From the NCBI GenBank assembly GCA_963921825.1, contig OY997588.1, forward strand, positions 62,702,617 to 62,766,616: a stretch of DNA of 64,000 nucleotides. The letters are read 5' to 3'. Source of the DNA: Erodium maritimum (taxonomy: Eukaryota > Streptophyta > Magnoliopsida > Geraniales > Geraniaceae). Each line of letters starts with the position of its first letter. The stretch's first letter is position 1. Made by a program: the position numbers and the translations under genes. Below are positions 24,734 through 34,988 of the stretch, piece after piece. A model generated the notes under the pieces. The model was not told the DNA's origin and made no database searches. It saw only the letters and a list, made by a program, of their open reading frames with translations.

Positions 24734-26977
24734 TCAACAAGGAGACTCATCATGGACGGTACCAGCAGCAGCACCAGCTTGTGTTCTTCTTCTAGCCTTA
24801 GAATCGTCAAGATAATTCTGATAAATATAAGACGCAAAACCCCAAATCCCCAGCAGCATTGCAATAACCTTAACACCGTTCATCCTGTCGTTGAAGACCA
24901 TCACCGCAGCCACCGGACTGACGGCCAGAGCAACAGTACTAATAACGTTAGAGAAGAGGGACGATACCAGAAAGATCAACCCCACCACCCCAACAGAACA
25001 GACCTGCCAAGCAACGGCCGTCCCCGCCAGCGTCAAGGCGTAGGACACCCTCCCCTTGCCAAAACCCTCCATTTCTCCGTGCAGAGTCTTCCATTCCCCG
25101 CTCGCAAAAAGGGCTGTGAGGGACACCAGAGTAGCGAAAAGGGACGTGTAGATCTGCATGTTGAGGACTGCCGAGAAAGTTTCCTTCTTTATCACCCTTT
25201 CGAAGGTGAGCTGCATGAGGGAGAGTAGGAGGGAGTATATCGCAGAGGCTACGAGTGTGCAAATGAAGCCGACGAAGTACTTGGCCCTTGAGACTCCGCT
25301 AGGTCCTCCAGAGTCATCGTTGACTGCTATGAGAGACGCGGACAGTGAGAGGAGAACCACGGAGTTGAGGATCAGAACGGTGAACTTCTGGGAGTTGATG
25401 AAGAAGGAGAAGACTGCGTTGAAAGCTAACTGTGTTGCGCATATGAGGGAATAGGTGGAGGCGGAGAGATATAACAGCCCCGTAGAGTACAGCATGTTGT
25501 CCCCGGCTATGAGCACCCCGAGTAAGAAGTAGATCAATGTGATAGTGGCTACTGGTGCAGAGGAAGGAGATTGATCAGCGGGGAGGATCATAAGCGGGAC
25601 ATACAGAATTGGAAAGGCCGCAGTCTGGACAAGGGTGGCCAGCCATTTACTATTTCCACCCTGGTCGTAGTAAAATCTCCCTAGAAGAACAGCAGCAGAT
25701 TGTCCGAAAACAAGGAAGACTATGTTGATTGCCACCAAAAGCCACCACTGCCACCGCTTGAGTTTCAATAACGGTGAATGTTCACTTATACCACCATGGT
25801 TGGACAGAATAGGCTCTCTCTTATCTGTAAATGGAAGCAAAAAAAGTAGAGAGTTTTAATATAAAATGGAATTCATATGAAGTAAGAGTAGACGAACTAA
25901 AGAAAATCAGAAAAAGGAAATACCATGGCATATCACTTCAAATTAAACATTAAAAAGCAAGGCATAATTGCAAAAACTTGCGGTGAACTATCCGCGTTTT
26001 GCAAATTCTATGGGTGGGTGAACTATTATCTTGCCAAAACATACCCCAACAATGTTCCGTCTGCAAATCCGGAAAATGGATTTGCAGACGAAAAATGGTT
26101 GGGGTTGTTTTTTGCAAAAGAAAACAGTTCACCGATATTATTTGCAAAACGCACATAAGTTCACGGCAGATTTTTGCAATTATCACAGAAAACAACAATA
26201 GAGAATGATACGCAAGAGAGGGTCCCATAATTTAGACAAGTCCTGGACATTAGGCAAATGTACCTGCATAGACTAATTTAAGTACACTGAATTATTGAGG
26301 CAAAGCAGCATCATTTTAACAAAGCTATCAACTACATGTAACTCTCAATTGCTGATCAGCTTCTATTCGAGCATTTCCCTTTTATTATGTGCGAGTTATT
26401 TGGCTAAAGAACAGAACAATAGGCCCATGTTACTCTATTCAAATATAAGTGTATGAATATAGTCCAAAAACAGACGACAGAGGTTTCAATCCAACATGTA
26501 ACTGTAAGTACGACAAGAGAACATAGATTGAGTAATGATGCAAACATTATCAAAGAAATCAATCATTCATTAGATCAACAGAGAAGGGTAGGATTTCTCC
26601 TAGGGGTGAACATTAACTCCTCAATAACATGAATCAAAATGGTGTTGGTGGAAGAAAGATATTACAAAGCTGAACACAATGTATTAAGCAAGAAAAACAA
26701 ACACATGATGCGAGTAATTGGATTATTCAAAGGTATTGATAACCTGATATTCGATGACTCACAATGGTCTAAATTAAACGTCAATACATGTTAGAATGAA
26801 CCTTTGTCTCCTTATGTTAAAACCAACAAGCAATCAAGAATAAGAAAATAAATATATTATGCATGAAGCGATGAGTAGAAGCACATATACATATGGGTGA
26901 CCAAGCAAATTGATGGAGAAAAAACAGCTCATACCTGAGTAGCAGCAGAATGTCGACAATTTCTTCTGGAACCGCAT
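24734..26977 (-). CDS. PUP: Purine permease (PUP) family transporter, two coding exons
   Basis: It is a plasma-membrane transporter of the plant-specific PUP branch of the drug/metabolite transporter superfamily, which carries purines, cytokinins and, in some members, alkaloids or vitamin B6. Exons on the minus strand are 26977-26935 and 25824-24734, giving 377 residues and a normal length. The short first exon encodes MRFQKKLSTFCCYS and splices (CAG/GTATGAG, TTTACAG) into DKREPILSNHG. Family motifs follow: KRWQWWLLVAINI, FGQSAAVLLGRFYYDQGG, SKWLATLVQTAAFP, GDNMLYSTGLLYLSASTYSL, CATQLAFNA, FFINSQKFT and a C-terminal LLGIWGFASYIYQNYLDD. About ten hydrophobic segments are visible. Substrate cannot be told. 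If the first exon is wrong, an ATG at 25840 would open the same frame, but it sits inside the intron. Confidence 0.93.
25964..26183. repeat. Foldback (MITE-like) element in the PUP coding intron
   Basis: The left arm starts ATAATTGCAAAAA and the right arm ends TTTTTGCAATTAT; the arms stay complementary, with mismatches, to a centre near 26075. Total length is about 220 bp. TTTGCAAA words recur within the arms. No clear target duplication was found. Confidence 0.85.
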
Positions 26978-28735
26978 AGTCTTGAGAAACTGCAATCTAT
27001 GTCGTTGGATAACCTAAGTTCAATGTTTGAATGCATAAAGTCAGTTAGGTTTTTCACACAATTCAAAGACATCAAGGTCCCTACCAGACATTGCAAAGTT
27101 GTGTTTTATCATTTACAATTCAAGCTGGTTCGTTTAACTGGTTCCCCCAAATTGTAATAAATTTCCAAATCTAGATTTTGCTTCAATGTAGAAATGAAGG
27201 TGATGGAAATATGGTTTCAGTCCATGTAGCAAACTAATGAATCCCAAATAAGGAACATCTAGAAAATTAGCATGATGTGAAGGGTTACAGAGAAAAAAAT
27301 GAATCATTCAAGAAACTACCTAGTATAGTCACTCAAGAGGTTAAGGTGTTTAGGGGCAGTAAACTGAAAAGACAACAAGTAAAATATATTTATTTATTTT
27401 TATGTCATGCTCAACATTGATAGTTGTCGAAAACTCTGAAGGCCATGTGAATTTTTCAGTATACATGGTCCTTGAGTTTTGTTAGCTGGTGGGCATTTTC
27501 TAGTTGTTACACAATAGAACACACAGATCATTTACCAAAATTGATTTGAAATACACATATACCATAGGATAGATTCAGCTTACAGTGGTCAGAAGATCCC
27601 ATACAAAAACACCAATATAACATAAACCTTAAAGTTATAGTTTAGGGGTAATTCCATCTCACTACGCTAAAAGTTTTGGACTTCATTTCCACTACCCTAA
27701 AAAAAATTCTCGTCTCACTACCCTGGAGTTTTGTTTGTCTCAATTTAGTACCCGTCGTTAACTTTCCGTTCATTTTTTGAGGGAAAATCGTAATGTGCCT
27801 GACACATGACCCAAATACTTCTGAAAAATGTCGAAATAATAATTCTCAAATCCTTCTAAGTTAGTCTATTGAATCAAACATATACTGTTAGGAGAAGAAT
27901 TTGGGAATGATTTGAGGGGAAATTTCGACATTTTTCAGAACTACTTGAGTCATGTGTCAGGCACATGACGATTTTCCATCCAAAAATGAATTGAAAGTTA
28001 ACCATGGGTACTAAATTGAGACAAACAAAATTCGAAGGTAGTGAGATGAGAAATTTTATTTTTAGGGTAGTGGAAATGGAATCCAAAATTTTTAGGGTAG
28101 TTAGATGGAATTACCCCTTATAGTTATCAATGCTCCAAAAACACAAAAAAAAAACGAATTTAGCATTTGATAGCAAACACAAAGAACAGATGTCAAACAT
28201 ACTTATGATTGCTACAATGGTTGGCAGAAATGATATAACCGTAAGATTATGGGTATTTAGCAATAGCTGGTTTTGCAGAGCCTTGAGTGATTTTGCTTCA
28301 AATAATTATGCTAATCAACAAGCTAATAGTAAAATTGGGGAGCATGTCACAATCCAAGGTTCTCACACAAATAAAATCCGAGAACAAGTATCAGAAATTT
28401 CCATTAAATTTGAGTTCTAAATATAAAAATCACATAATTAGATAAGGAAATCTGGAACTTAGGGTTCAGTTTCACATAGATAGATTCATGGCGCGAGATA
28501 TAAATCGCAGGAGATGGGAGAAAGAAACAAATATGCAGAGGGCGAGAGAGAGAGAAGGCATACCGGCGGTGGTGGTTTCCGGTGCCGACGGCGAGGTAGC
28601 GTAGGAGCTACGAGGATACGAGAGAACAAATTGTGGTGACGCCGGTGAAGGTGACGGAGAGAGGAAGTGGGTGATCGCTACAAGAGATGAGAGTGGCGTC
28701 TCTGAAATGAGGAGTATTTTAACACTTACTTTATT
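26978..28735 (-). promoter_or_regulatory. 5' leader, leader intron and promoter of the PUP gene (inferred)
   Basis: A donor-like CCGCCG/GTATGCC at 28564/28563 and an acceptor-like TTGCAG at 26990 suggest an untranslated exon at about 28564-28700, a leader intron 28563-26990 and a short untranslated part 26989-26978 before the start codon. The region 28540-28700 is GA-rich and GC-richer than its surroundings, as expected near a transcription start. A 475-bp foldback element sits in the leader intron. Confidence 0.5.
27644..28118. repeat. 475-bp foldback element (MITE) in the PUP leader intron
   Basis: The ends AGGGGTAATTCCATCT and AGATGGAATTACCCCT are inverted, and almost the whole element is a long imperfect inverted repeat, including repeated CTACCCTAAAA words. 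It is flanked by TATAGTTT and TATAGTTA, a possible 8-bp target duplication with one mismatch, which would fit a Mutator-like or hAT MITE. A related left end occurs at 38234. Confidence 0.88.
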
Positions 28736-28744
28736 TATACGCCC

Positions 28745-31459
28745 AGTTGGATACAGACAAATAGCACGTCATTAATGAGAGAAATAAATAATGGCATATT
28801 TTAAATTGGTTATATCTCTATTTTGTTTTGTTTTTTTCTTTAATTCTCATCCTCAATATTATTATCCTATAAAAAGTATAAAACGACAATTTTGAGAAAG
28901 GATGACCGTGTATTTTTTTTTTAAGAATTTAATTAACTACAAAAAAAATACATGGTAACTATCTGTTACAAAAAAGAAAAAAGTCAAAACTTTTTAAAAA
29001 TTCAATTGAATGTACTTTGTTGGCCCGTAGGGTTTCTCTTAATTTTCTTTGCCTTTCCTTCTTGATCATACGCCGTTCGAGGTTTGTATCAAGTCGTCCG
29101 AGTATCCGCACATGTCGATACTCTTACCTCTCATCATCTAATGCCATCTTAACGCATATATTAATATAAGAGAGGACTTCATCTAGATCCCATACAGTCA
29201 TCTATGCAGCTCTATCACACATTTAATCGCAATTTATGCCCCCGGATCTTTCGTCAAGCCGATCCGCCTTAAACGAAAAAAACGCATGCCGCCACCTCCC
29301 TCCCCGCCTATTCCACAAGTACCGCTACTGGAAGCTTTTCCTAAGCCATGCCCAAGTATGTTGGAGATTGGACAACCTCCTGCCTCCCTCGCTTCACCTC
29401 TATCGGACTTCCCTAGAGCCCTAGCCGAACCCTACCCAGGCGGGGGAAGGACTAAATCCGCGAAGCCCACCCAAGCCCACTCAAATCGACTGCAACCGAC
29501 TCTAAAATGACGTCCCTTGGGCTCACAATACTTACCAAGGAAGACACCCTCCATGGAGATGACCCCCTTATGCAACGTTAGGAGGTTAGCGTACCAGCCC
29601 TTTCTCCACTCGATATAAAGCCCAAGCTCTCCCCATAAGGAAACTCAGTTAGGCCGTTGTTCATGCTTGTTCACCCGAGAAATTGCCGGGCCCAAGCCAT
29701 CGTTGTCCTCATGGCCATTTTCCCGATTGGAAGAATCCTGGGCCACCCCACGAAAAGTGGTGTCCAACTCCGACAACAGAACTAAGGGTAGAACCCATCC
29801 ACCTCCTCGCCTGACTTATCCATTGAAGACTATCGCACTAAATTGAACGCTACAACCAGCGACTCAAGATTTCCTATCTAAGACCTTGGCGTGTCCTTGG
29901 AAACGGGAGATTTCCCCCTCCGACCCTTGCGACGGAGGACCAAGTGAAGTTGAGGATCTCCAGCCTAACCAAGAGAGTCTTGTTGTTAAATCCCAGTACT
30001 GGTCGATCGTGAGAATCAGATATCCCTCCCTCCCGGCTAAGGCATCGGCTTACCAGGAGATCCCAGAAGCGAGGCTTGCCCGGAAGCCTCGCACTGGGCA
30101 ATGAGTGCAAGATGGAGAAACGGGGCGTGTATAAGAATACACGTCTCGCCCTGCTAAGGTCGGAGCACGCCCGACACCCTCGCCAGTGACGACCGTGTCC
30201 ACGACTTTGAATGTTGCTGCCGGAGGCCCCTTTCTTCCCTTCTTCTCTTTCTTTTACAGCTTTTCCTCTCTCAGGTTTCCTCTGACACAACCCACTTGTT
30301 CTCACCTTCGTTGGAGCTTGTCCTGGGGTTTGTGCTCATGGGTTGTTGCTGGTGTAGTCTCGTCGTTCGCCAGGTCGTTCCCCACGTTTCCACTCGCTAG
30401 GGGCATAGATCTAGATGGCCTGTCCAGATCGGTCTTGTTCGTGATGGTTTGTTCCAGCCCGAAGCATAGGGGCTGATGTACGTAAAAAAAAGGATTTGAC
30501 TAATAGTTATCCTCAAGCATCAAGCAGAAGGCCAAGCTCCAATAACGACGATTGAGAGTGGGAGACGATCTCGCGACGATCGAACAATGGGTAGAGGGTC
30601 GGACGTTGTCGAGCCTGAAAAGAACGAACCTAGATAGCAACCGCATCGATCATATGGAGAATTTCATAAATCAGTGGCGAAATAGTGAGTCCAAGGGTAG
30701 GGGAACCGTCGAATGCCCAGATTCAATTGGGCATGTAATAGGAGAGCGGGGGGCATGAACGTGTCACGATCCCAACTGAAACAATAGTTAGCCCTGAATT
30801 ACTGGTGAGGTTTATGAAGTATACTCGCAAAAACAAACAAGTCAAAGGGTAAGTATATCTAGTGAGGACAGGAGGAGGACCTTCTTATATCAGATCTGGC
30901 CAAATTCTCTTGGTCTCTCTTCTCCAGACTAGCTTTGCATGTCTTGTTAGGACAAATAAATCAAGCGGGATAGGTATAGGAAGGACGAGAGGACCTTCTC
31001 ATACCAGATCTGCCAAGCACCCTTGACCTCTTTTCTCAGGACTGATATATACATACTAGTCTATCGACTCAAGACTTTTGTTCTAACATGCTATTGTATC
31101 CCATTTCGATCGATACAGGCTCTCACTCAGAGGCCAAAATGCTCTCAAGATAATCTAACATAGATTGGAGAATAGATCCTTGTTATCATTTATGCTCTTA
31201 TTTTATATGCTCAAGAGGTTTTCATGACTATGACTTATTCTTAGTTTTTTGTTTGCACTTTTCTTTAGTTCTTTTGTACTTAGCAAAGAATAGCTGGGTT
31301 CGGTCTACAATCCAAAGTAGATGTCTTTACAAGGTCCTAAACTAAAATCTAGATCTTTATAAATGAGTTCCTCTTATAAATGTGTCCCTTATATCCGTTG
31401 AATTGAGCAATAAACTCTCATATTTGTCTTGAAAAAAACATTTAACATCTCATCACTAC
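28745..31459. other. Unassigned repeat-rich interval
   Basis: 28745-29030 is AT-rich. 29230-30480 is GC-rich with short frames in several readings (29286-29510, 29874-30305 minus, 30186-30476) but no motif I recognise; a short A-run follows at 30484. 30820-31040 holds two diverged copies of a segment containing AGGACCTTCT and CCAGATCTG about 115 bp apart. 31050-31459 is AT-rich. It is probably composed of old retroelement pieces. Confidence 0.35.
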
Positions 31460-31474
31460 ACTGTACACAAATTT

Positions 31475-32402
31475 GTTTTTTTTTTGAAACGAGTAACTGG
31501 AGAAGTGCATTAATGTAATATGTAAATCATACAAAGTAGGGCGTAAAAGCCATGGATTCCAGATATATGTCCTGATTGCCCGTGGTCAACCCGACGCACA
31601 TGTACCCGTAGAAAAATACTACTATGGATTTTAGATACTAACTCAAGACATCCCCTTACCAGCATTTTAAAGGTACGAGACAGAAAATAAATAATCCAAC
31701 AATCGAAAGGAACTAACCAACACAAACTAAAGTAAGAAAAAGCATAAAGCAAGCCTGAAAAGAGTATTCTGATTGCGGCTTTCCCGAGACTTCCCAGCAC
31801 CGGTAGTCCCGGGTCTGTGGGTATAGGCCCCGTTAGAGCCTTCCCACCCCCACCAGGTCCTCTCATTGCTCCGAAGGAGGCTGTGACACCTCCATATGTG
31901 GCTCCTGAACTTCCTCCTCGTCCCTTAGCGAATGCATGGTGGAATAGATCTCTGGCTTCCCTCGGGGACGCGACGTTGCCCGGCCCACTTAAGCGTGGGG
32001 TAGATGCAGAGCCGATCAGGCTGAAGAGGGAGCTTTCACGGCTCAACGAGGCTGCGGCGCTGCATGCACTATCTCCACCGGTTGTTCCCTCGTAGTGATG
32101 TGAACGTGAGGGGTAACCGACGATAGCAGAACCCCTGATTGTACCAGATCCGAATCGAGAACCACCGATGGGTCGTTCATATCCAACAAAAAGAAGGGAG
32201 ATGGCTGGATCGGAGTTGGTGCAATGGTATATGGCGTTGGTGCCTGGTCAGAATCTATGATGGGAGCGGTGGGCGGTAGCATGAGATCGATGGAGGTAGG
32301 CATTGAGAAGAGAATTAAGTGGGCGGGGGTTTATGCAAACTTAGGGTTTTTGCCTTTAGAGAGAAACGCAAACGACTGAGTGTTTTAAACTTAAAATCAT
32401 CC
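31475..32402 (-). mobile_element. Short poly(A) retroposon with 15-bp target duplication
   Basis: ACTGTACACAAATTT at 31460-31474 is repeated as ACTGTGCACAAATTT at 32403-32417. The minus strand ends in an A-run (plus T-run about 31476-31485) next to the left copy, so this is a target-primed insertion of about 930 bp. Two minus frames are open: 32303-32043 (start MPTSIDLM) and 32046-31510 (178 codons, Gly/Ser-rich then hydrophobic). A TTAGGG-containing leader precedes the first ATG. No RT is present. It could be an internally deleted LINE or a retroposed transcript. Confidence 0.75.
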
Positions 32403-32417
32403 ACTGTGCACAAATTT

Positions 32418-33025
32418 ATAGAATTTCTTTTTACATCACATTAGCTAAATTCAATCCCACTTGATACAATCACATTAAAATATATCAGCTTATATAAAAG
32501 TTATCAAAGTGTGTTCTCTTTTTGTTTGGCATAAAATAACGAAATTGAACTGTTCATTAAGCATACATGTTTTGCGTAGCTCGTCCGGAACTTCTTTTAT
32601 ACACCGAAACTTGGTCACTGTTTTAAAACTAAAACAACCTCATTAAATACACAAAATATTCATATTCAACAATTTGACCATAGAATTGTCAATAATAAAA
32701 ACAAGCCCACAGTGTAACATTTTAGCAATCACCCAAAGAACTAGATGTAATGACTACATAACAGAGTTTGAATATTCAGATTATAGCGGAACTCGACAAT
32801 TCATAACCATAAGAACATATGAATTTAACGAAACAGATCTATTTTCAGATTTCATACTGTATCTGTTATTCCAAATTGAGCAATAAGCTACCCGACACTC
32901 CATATTCATCATCATAGGTAACAAACCAGATTAATACCACAAACAGAATCTAGACGTCAACACATAATACGATAGCAGGAAATAAATTCAGATAGAGAAG
33001 GGAGGCATTGATTGATTCCAGCTGC
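32418..33025. other. AT-rich intergenic stretch and eIF1 3' flank
   Basis: No coding region or repeat is recognised. The last 150-200 bases before 33026 should hold the eIF1 3' UTR. Confidence 0.5.
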
Positions 33026-33669
33026 TCAGAAACCGTGGATTTTGATGTTATCCTTCTTCACAATGCCGGCCTGATTCATCAAAAGATCAAGTTATAGCAA
33101 CTAGAGATCAATTGACCATCATCCTCTACATTCACCAAAATTACCTGAACAAGAAAGGCCGAGACATTCTTGCGCTGATCGCCTTGGAGTTGGATGACCT
33201 GTCCCAGTTCAGGATCCTGCACTACAGTACCATTGCAGCAAAACTCTTTCTTGAGATCCTTGAGGATCTTGTTGTAGCTGAATTCTTTCTTCAATCCCTG
33301 CACAGTAGTCAGGCTTTTCCTACCATTCCTCTGTTGTACACGAATGTGCACGTATTCTTTTGTCCCCGCACCAGAGTCCTCAACATTTGCATCAGCAAAA
33401 GGATCTAATACAGAGAATGCAGGTGAGAGGGGAGGAGTCATCTAAATCTACTTTCTCCCACAAATTTACAGGTACCCATAAATACAGTTTAAAAACAGTT
33501 CTAGTTCAAGTTGACATGCATGTTAAAGACTGGACCTTAATTCTTAAGGCACAATCTAGGGAATGGTGTTTCACGCTACTTTCAAGATGATATCAAGGTA
33601 AGAAATATCAGTTGCAAGAAATGTAATCTTACCAAAGGCAGCGGGAACCTGGATATCAAGATCAGACAT
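33026..33669 (-). CDS. SUI1: Translation initiation factor eIF1 (SUI1), three coding exons
   Basis: It is a small factor bound near the ribosomal P site that enforces start-codon selection in the 43S complex. Exons on the minus strand are 33669-33633, 33404-33145 and 33070-33026, giving 113 residues, the standard plant length. The splices restore conserved sequence: MSDLDIQVPAAF then DPFADANVEDSGAGT, KEYVHIRVQQRNGRKSLTTV, QGLKKEFSYNKILKDLKKEF, CCNGTVVQD, GQVIQLQGDQRKNV, and the end AGIVKKDNIKIHGF. The SUI1 fold covers about residues 25-105. All key regions are intact. It lies head to head with TRAPPC3. Confidence 0.98.
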
Positions 33670-34790
33670 GAAACTTGGCTTGCACAAGAGGCCAAACAAC
33701 CAGAATGCTCAGACCTAGATTACAAGAAAAATCTCAAATTAACATGAAAACACACAAAAATATCCACAACAATAGAAAATTGTTATATAACACAAGAACA
33801 CAGTATTACAAACTAACAATATGAAGACCATAGCAGCAATGTATAGTAGAGACTAGAGACATCTCATGAGAACCATACAACGGTAGTAAAGACCTCATTC
33901 TAGTTTTTTTACCTAGGTAACCTGGTTAAGGCAAAGGTAGGACTCGGGCCATGAAACCACTCAACTTACAGGCCTGTTGGGTATGATCCGCGGTTCCACA
34001 GTGCGGAGGCGGCCATGACATATCTAGGTTGATCACTTCTTTTGTCTCAAAACATAAAATCTAATGGAAGAACAAATCATTGCAAAGACAGGCAGAAAGA
34101 CGGAAAATTATATAAAGATAAAACCATATGATCTTGTAACAAGAAAACAAAAAACAAAAACAGACATGATACAAATATCATGCTACAAACATATACCCAA
34201 ACAAGGAAGCACCTCCATTAAACCCATAACTCCATACAAAACAGAACCACAGAGAGAGAAGTTCACATGATGACCCAAAATAACTGAATCAGCAAAATTT
34301 GAGACAGTCAAGCAGACTGTAGGAAACAAGGCCTTATTAATCTCCTGTAATACTAAAATAACAATACATAACAGATCTTTGATTTCAAGGTCAAACTGAT
34401 ACATCAATTCACTGGCTAGAAAGAAAAAAAATCCCCATTTACCACAACACTAGCAAACAAACAATAGCCCAGTTCCCAGAACGCTCCACCGGAATAGATA
34501 ATCAAAACCCTTTGATGCATACAACATAATGATCCAAAAGATTCGAAAAACGAAATCAATCAAACGAGGAACTTAATTCGGAAAATTAACATAGGAAAAC
34601 GAAGAATTGAGGTAAGATTGAGAGAATAGAGGTTTGGAGCGGAGAGAATTACCTGATCCGGGGATAAGGGTTTCGGAATCAAAGGTTGAAGACGGTGAAG
34701 AAACCCTAAATCGGATAAAGCCTGAGCTCTGCGAGTGTGTTGTTCGGTTGTTCCTTCTCTCTCTCTGCTAAGCGGTCTTGGACGGGAAGA
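33670..34790 (-). promoter_or_regulatory. eIF1 5' untranslated exons and leader intron (inferred)
   Basis: A donor CAG/GTAATT at 34653/34652 and an acceptor ATCTAG at 33715 suggest a leader intron of about 940 bp between an untranslated exon at about 34790-34654 and the exon bearing the start codon. The first exon contains AAACCCTAA (34701), a telo-box common in plant translation-machinery genes. Confidence 0.6.
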
Positions 34791-34988
34791 GATATAAAGA
34801 CAAGTTTTTTACGATGCATTGGCCCAATTTCAGGCCCATTATGATGCATAGGCCCAATGTCAGGCCCTCCTGAATGTTTAGGCTTCAGGAAATGGGAGAG
34901 AGAGTGAAGATTAACGAAATCGGAGCTCTCTCTCTCTCTCTCCCTCTCTCTCTCTCTCTCAGAATCGTCGTCAAGTTCAGGATCTGAA
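34791..34988. promoter_or_regulatory. Bidirectional promoter between eIF1 and TRAPPC3
   Basis: Fewer than 200 bases separate the inferred eIF1 leader from the TRAPPC3 start codon. A 26-bp segment is repeated (34813-34838 and 34843-34868), each copy with GGCCCAAT and an AGGCCC word, i.e. site II (TGGGCC/GGCCCA) elements bound by TCP factors in many housekeeping promoters. A CT microsatellite at 34926-34960 follows, likely in the TRAPPC3 5' UTR. Confidence 0.75.
34926..34960. repeat. CT/GA microsatellite
   Basis: It is about 17 CT units with one CC interruption, just upstream of the TRAPPC3 start codon. Such tracts are common in plant 5' UTRs. Confidence 0.95.

Noticed and set aside
24752..25454. 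Plus-strand frames over the purine permease
   Set aside because: They are antisense shadows of the conserved transporter exon.
25950..26228. Frames of 60-92 codons on both strands
   Set aside because: They are produced by the arms of the foldback element, not by a gene.
28130..28420. Plus-strand frame of 96 codons near the PUP leader
   Set aside because: It lies in the inferred leader intron of the minus-strand gene, is AT-rich and has no motif.
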